Source: Paenilisteria portnoyi (GTDB taxonomy: Bacteria > Bacillota > Bacilli > Lactobacillales > Listeriaceae). Taken from it: 64,000 nucleotides of DNA. Positions 60,829 through 64,000 of the stretch are shown here, in pieces; positions within the stretch are counted from its first letter, which is position 1; each line of letters opens with the position of its first letter. A program made the position numbers and the translations under genes. The notes under the pieces were generated by a model that had not been told where the DNA came from, did no database searches, and worked only from the letters and a program-made list of their open reading frames with translations. The DNA lies in contig NZ_JAASTT010000011.1 of NCBI RefSeq assembly GCF_014322795.1, positions 45,472 to 109,471 on the forward strand. The letters are read 5' to 3'.

Positions 60829-61539
60829 TTATTCCTGGCTTAAAGCGTTAAGATATTTATCCATATACACATCCTTGTGCTTTGCGTTGTATTGTGTAAT
60901 AAATCGCGGATGCTCTAACGGTATAATCGTATCAAAAAAATGATGTTCTTTATTTATTCTGGATAAAAAATCATAATTCTCCCCGCTTCCAATGCAATAG
61001 CACATCGACGTATCTATTCCAAAACCTATCTGACTACGTATTGCACTAATAATAAAAGGAGCCAGGATTTCTTGTAACTTTTTGCTTTCGTAGTAATTAC
61101 AATTAACTTCATTACCCTTTGAATTGATCCTGACGAGCCCTAGAGGACAAACAAAATTCATGTAAAAATCAGTATAAAACTTCTCACAACCTCCGTATTC
61201 TCTAATAACATCATATAAAAAGCCAGATGAAGATTGATTTATATAGAACTTGTCAATAAAAATTCCCGTTTCGCTTTGGAGGTGCTTGGCATCTTCAAAA
61301 GGAACTCCTGTTACAGCTGAACCTCGGCGTGCAGGAGAACTTCCCAATATCATACGGCGAGGTTTAGTATCGTTATAGTACTTTTGATAAAATGAAGTCG
61401 TTATGTTTCTGACTATCTCTTTTTGATCCCCTCCATATGGATTAATAACGCGAAATCCATCCGGTAAAGCAAGCGATTTAAGAGAAAGCTTTTTATTAAA
61501 TTGTAATATATGGTCAGCAAAAGTCATTTGTTCAATCAT
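60829..61539 (-). CDS. SMUG2/DUF4918-like uracil-DNA glycosylase family protein
   Basis: A 236-residue protein. VINPYGGDQKEIV, RMILGSSPARRGSAVTGVPFED (active-site loop), GSGENYDFLSRIN and PLEHPRFITQYN follow the uracil-DNA glycosylase superfamily order, closest to the SMUG2/DUF4918 branch. It would excise damaged bases or act on a related substrate. The frame opens at 61575 with no ribosome site; the ATG at 61539 has GGAAGG at the right distance. It is a single gene between rlmH and the LXG operon, flanked by two similar terminators. Confidence 0.8.
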   Translation of the reverse strand: MIEQMTFADHILQFNKKLSLKSLALPDGFRVINPYGGDQKEIVRNITTSFYQKYYNDTKPRRMILGSSPARRGSAVTGVPFEDAKHLQSETGIFIDKFYINQSSSGFLYDVIREYGGCEKFYTDFYMNFVCPLGLVRINSKGNEVNCNYYESKKLQEILAPFIISAIRSQIGFGIDTSMCYCIGSGENYDFLSRINKEHHFFDTIIPLEHPRFITQYNAKHKDVYMDKYLNALSQE

Positions 61540-61655
61540 CTGGCACAATCCTTCCCGTTTTATTTCGTATTCCATAAATTATTTTATTAAACCATGCATG
61601 GTATACCTAGAAATCAAGCCTATTCGTAGCTGTATAGCCTCTCTTAATACGAAAT

Positions 61656-61710
61656 TAAAAATGAGGCGTACCACCACTTCCCGATACAGCCTCACTTAAC
61701 CCCGAAAAAA
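61656..61710 (-). terminator. Terminator-like repeat, copy 2 (after rlmH)
   Basis: Read on the minus strand, the stem TGAGGC (61689-61694) pairs with GCCTCA (61662-61667) around a loop of about 21 bases, followed by five Ts. It is similar to the copy at 60715-60766. Confidence 0.6.
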
Positions 61711-61773
61711 TGAATCTAAATCCCTACTTCCACAAACCGCTCTACAAAGCCATTCCCATCAAAAAAAATAGCA

Positions 61774-62253
61774 TCATTTGTGATACGGTTCCCCGCGATT
61801 AATCCGAAATGCCCGGTAAACCTGCTCCACCAAAACCAATCGCATTAACTGGTGCGGCAAAGTCAGCTTTCCGAACGACAATTCCTCATCACTTCTCTTC
61901 AAAACTCCATCGCTCAACCCCAGCGAACCACCAATCACAAACGCTACCTTGCTCTTTCCATATGTAGCCAATCGATCCAAGCCCTCTGCAAATTCCTCAC
62001 TACTCTTCTGCTTTCCGTCAATCGCTAGCGCAATCACATGAACGTCATCCGCAATCTTCGCTAAAATCCGTTCCCCTTCTTTATCCTTTACTTGTACCAT
62101 TTCGGCATCGCTCAACACTTCAGGTGCTTTCTCATCTGGCACTTCTATAATTGTCACCTTCGCATACGGACCCAAACGTTTAGTATACTCCGCAATACCC
62201 TGAATCAAATATTTCTCTTTCAACTTGCCTACCGTCAAAATTTGGATATTCAT
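61774..62253 (-). CDS. rlmH: 23S rRNA (pseudouridine1915-N3)-methyltransferase RlmH
   Basis: A 159-residue SPOUT methyltransferase that modifies pseudouridine 1915 in 23S r[19 protein letters not shown] is the invariant start, [55 protein letters not shown] the knot and C-terminus that bind AdoMet. The length is exactly normal. GAGAGGTG precedes the ATG. In staphylococci the 3' end of this gene (orfX) is the SCC integration site, and the last bases here (61771-61791) resemble that site. Confidence 0.97.
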   Translation of the reverse strand: MNIQILTVGKLKEKYLIQGIAEYTKRLGPYAKVTIIEVPDEKAPEVLSDAEMVQVKDKEGERILAKIADDVHVIALAIDGKQKSSEEFAEGLDRLATYGKSKVAFVIGGSLGLSDGVLKRSDEELSFGKLTLPHQLMRLVLVEQVYRAFRINRGEPYHK

Positions 62254-62339
62254 AGTTTACACCTCTCAATTTCCTATACTTGACTACATTATCGCACATT
62301 GCTTATATACCAACAATCATAAAACTTTAACATTTTTTA

Positions 62340-62443
62340 CTATTGACTAAGTTTGACTACATTCGAAAACTATTAGGGGCGGACTAGGGGCAAAAGATGG
62401 ATTATATAAATAGAACACCGATCGTTTGCTGATCGGTGTTTTT
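62340..62443 (+). other. Possible gene remnant followed by an intrinsic terminator
   Basis: A plus-strand frame reads LTKFDYIRKLLGAD, TAG, GQKMDYINRTPIVC, and is followed by a terminator (stem 62414-62423 with 62431-62440, then Ts). No intact plus-strand gene ends here. It may be the tail of a lost gene, perhaps a phage integrase by loose resemblance. The rest of the 251-bp gap (62254-62504) shows nothing else. Confidence 0.3.
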
Positions 62444-62504
62444 ACTTCAAGGGGGGTGTAATGTAAATAATAAATCTAGATTCACCACCTGTATATTATT
62501 AGTT

Positions 62505-63008
62505 CTATTTTATCCCATTATAGACTCTTTCTAGCATAGTTTGTGTAGCTTCAACGCTTTTTTCGAGATAGCGATTAGCTTCTGTCTTAGAAATTGGAAT
62601 ATCTATATTTCTTTTACCTGTTTCGTGAGCAGAATACACATCTAACTCCATTTCTTTATTGCAACGTATTGAAATTACTTTTTCCTTTCCACCTTCATTA
62701 GACACTATCCTATAATCTATTCCTTCGTCATGAGGTGCCGAAACCATTATTTCTGGTTGCTTATCTATGATTAAGTTGATAACTCGCTTATTCATATCTA
62801 GATAATAAGAATCCACTTTATAACCGACTCCTTCAATGTCGTCAGCATACTTCTTTGTATTCATTAATGCATCCAATTGCTCAAAAGCCCCTTTGTTTTC
62901 GTATGCATATTCAAATGAGCTCACCTTAAAAACAGACCATACTGCAATGAAAATGATAAGCACTAATATAAACCCCAAGCCTATCCATAATTTTTTTTTA
63001 GTAAACAT
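62505..63008 (-). CDS. Membrane protein coupled to the LXG toxin, candidate immunity protein
   Basis: A 167-residue protein with one N-terminal transmembrane helix (KKLWIGLGFILVLIIFIAVWSVF, about 5-27) and an external domain of about 140 residues (YAYENKGAFEQLDALMNTKKYADDIEGVGYKVDSYYLDMN...). Its start overlaps the toxin stop by 11 bases, with GAGGAG inside the toxin gene. Tight coupling directly after an LXG toxin suggests immunity at the membrane face. No known family is recognised. Confidence 0.65.
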   Translation of the reverse strand: MFTKKKLWIGLGFILVLIIFIAVWSVFKVSSFEYAYENKGAFEQLDALMNTKKYADDIEGVGYKVDSYYLDMNKRVINLIIDKQPEIMVSAPHDEGIDYRIVSNEGGKEKVISIRCNKEMELDVYSAHETGKRNIDIPISKTEANRYLEKSVEATQTMLERVYNGIK

Positions 63009-64000
63009 TCATGTTTTCTCCTCGCTCTAAATAATCATAAAAATAATCTACGTGCTTCTGCTTTTCCTTATCAGAATATGCCCCATCTATATGCCTACTA
63101 CCAAAAGTAGAGGCCTCCATAATACGCTTAACTTGTTGTTTACCTGCAGATTCATTTCCACTGCCATAAGTTTGATAAAATTCTTCTACACGATTAGTGG
63201 TATTCTTTTGAATCCCATCATTATATTGAGTCTGTACTTTAAAGATATCTTGTTGATTAGAATTTTTCATACTCTCATACGTATTAATTGCATCTAAATC
63301 TGAATTGAAATCAACATCACTATATCGCCCAGAGTCTACATCGCCTTTAAAAGAAATTTCTTCATGCTCATATCCTTCATTAGCAACATGACTAGTGTTG
63401 TGCACTCCATTAGATATAGACGGGTACCAAGTCCAACTTTTTTCCGTAAAAGCTGCCATTTGAACTGCTTCATGCGCTAAATCTTTTCGAGCATCAGAAT
63501 CTAGATGTTGTTCATTTATCTGTTGTACTAAGATTTTTGCATTTTTACTGGATAAACCGTATTGTTTACATAGATCTACTAAATCATCATATCCCACTGT
63601 GCCGCAAATGGCATTCCATCTCCTAGCATTATAATTATCCTGAGCGCACGATGCAACAAGTCGATTGAATTCATAAATTACATCTTCATTATCCCAGTTT
63701 TCCTCTTCAGCTCGTTCTAAAATTCCTGATTGCAATTGATAAATCAATCCAGCAGTTTTCTTACTCACATTGTAAGAATTCATATAATCTTTAATAATTT
63801 CTTCTTTTCCAATATCAGATAGAGCTAACTCCTTCTTATCCTGTGTAGCATAAGCTGTCCACTTACCACGAATTGCATCTATCCAGTTCATATTTAAAGT
63901 TGATACATTAAAAACTCCGGTAACTGCATTAAATCCTTTCCCACTACCAACCTCTCTCAACCCAGTCTCCACAGAAGTCATCAAACTTTCTACTTCCGTG
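62998..64000 (-). CDS. LXG-type toxin, C-terminal part (runs off the window)
   Basis: The frame is open to the right edge and at least 333 codons long. The visible start (TEVESLMTSVETGLREVGSGKGFNAVTGVFNVSTLNMNWIDAIRG) aligns with the end of the LXG domain of the 58523 toxin (LAEIRSSKAFNTVSHTFNTKALHMGWLDG), so the missing part should be LXG. The rest (SYNVSKKTAGLIYQLQSGILERAEEENW..., about 40-170 of the visible part, and an end with GSRHIDGAYSDKEKQKHVDYFYDYLERGENMNVY) matches no toxin I know. Its immunity gene probably follows at 62505. Confidence 0.75.
   Translation of the reverse strand, partial: TEVESLMTSVETGLREVGSGKGFNAVTGVFNVSTLNMNWIDAIRGKWTAYATQDKKELALSDIGKEEIIKDYMNSYNVSKKTAGLIYQLQSGILERAEEENWDNEDVIYEFNRLVASCAQDNYNARRWNAICGTVGYDDLVDLCKQYGLSSKNAKILVQQINEQHLDSDARKDLAHEAVQMAAFTEKSWTWYPSISNGVHNTSHVANEGYEHEEISFKGDVDSGRYSDVDFNSDLDAINTYESMKNSNQQDIFKVQTQYNDGIQKNTTNRVEEFYQTYGSGNESAGKQQVKRIMEASTFGSRHIDGAYSDKEKQKHVDYFYDYLERGENMNVY

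Noticed and set aside
60915..60945. Second SCC-like attachment sequence inside the glycosylase gene
   Set aside because: The resemblance to the rlmH end needs a 2-base insertion and the sequence is in the wrong orientation; it is probably chance.
1..64000. CRISPR array, tRNA or rRNA genes, complete insertion sequence
   Set aside because: I saw no regularly spaced repeats, no cloverleaf or rRNA-like segment and no transposase-like frame.

Overview
The window looks like chromosomal DNA of a low-GC Gram-positive bacterium of the Listeriaceae, probably a Listeria species outside the L. monocytogenes group. I infer this from the AT-rich base composition, strong GGAGG ribosome sites, LPXTG adhesins, several Crp/PrfA-like regulators, a YeeI-type YebC protein, a cellobiose-type PTS with a LicR-like activator, and LXG/type VII secretion toxin loci. 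The assignment is by family resemblance only. I recognised no rRNA, tRNA, CRISPR array or intact prophage.

Layout. 1-7.5 kb: the edge of a Phd-type antitoxin, a giant sortase-anchored adhesin with eight SpaA-type repeats, a YebC-family protein, and a degraded small holin-like peptide locus. 7.5-14.7 kb: an NTF2-like protein divergent from a 14-TM efflux pump; then an AT-rich two-gene island of a Dam-type adenine methylase divergent from a protein joining a PD-(D/E)XK-like nuclease domain to a DGQHR (DndB-like) domain; then an AMP-forming acyl ligase. 14.7-17.8 kb: a PadR-controlled operon for a pentapeptide-repeat protein and a DrrAB-like ABC exporter. 17.8-24.6 kb: a beta-glucoside PTS/GH3 operon with its LicR-like activator and a frameshifted small gene under a cre-like site.

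24.8-42.5 kb: a minus-strand wall or surface glycan cluster. It holds a TagGH-like exporter, three proteins with a GSSKGG serine motif, glycosyltransferases (two very large), a coiled-coil protein, a UDP-sugar dehydrogenase and small DUF4352-like proteins. Two Crp/PrfA-like regulators lie on each side. 42.8-52.6 kb: secreted surface proteins, namely an SGNH hydrolase, two almost identical 956-residue Ig-repeat proteins in tandem, and a second LPXTG adhesin behind a duplicated upstream region.

52.7-64 kb: a threonine-aldolase-like enzyme with a DUF998-like membrane protein, a decaying cluster of small genes, and an LXG toxin operon (two small partner proteins, an LXG-HNH toxin, then SUKH and other immunity genes). 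A SMUG2-like glycosylase and rlmH follow, and then a second, partial LXG toxin with a translationally coupled membrane protein. The strongest candidate for an undescribed system is the methylase/DGQHR-nuclease pair at 9.6-13.0 kb. The GSSKGG glycan locus is next.
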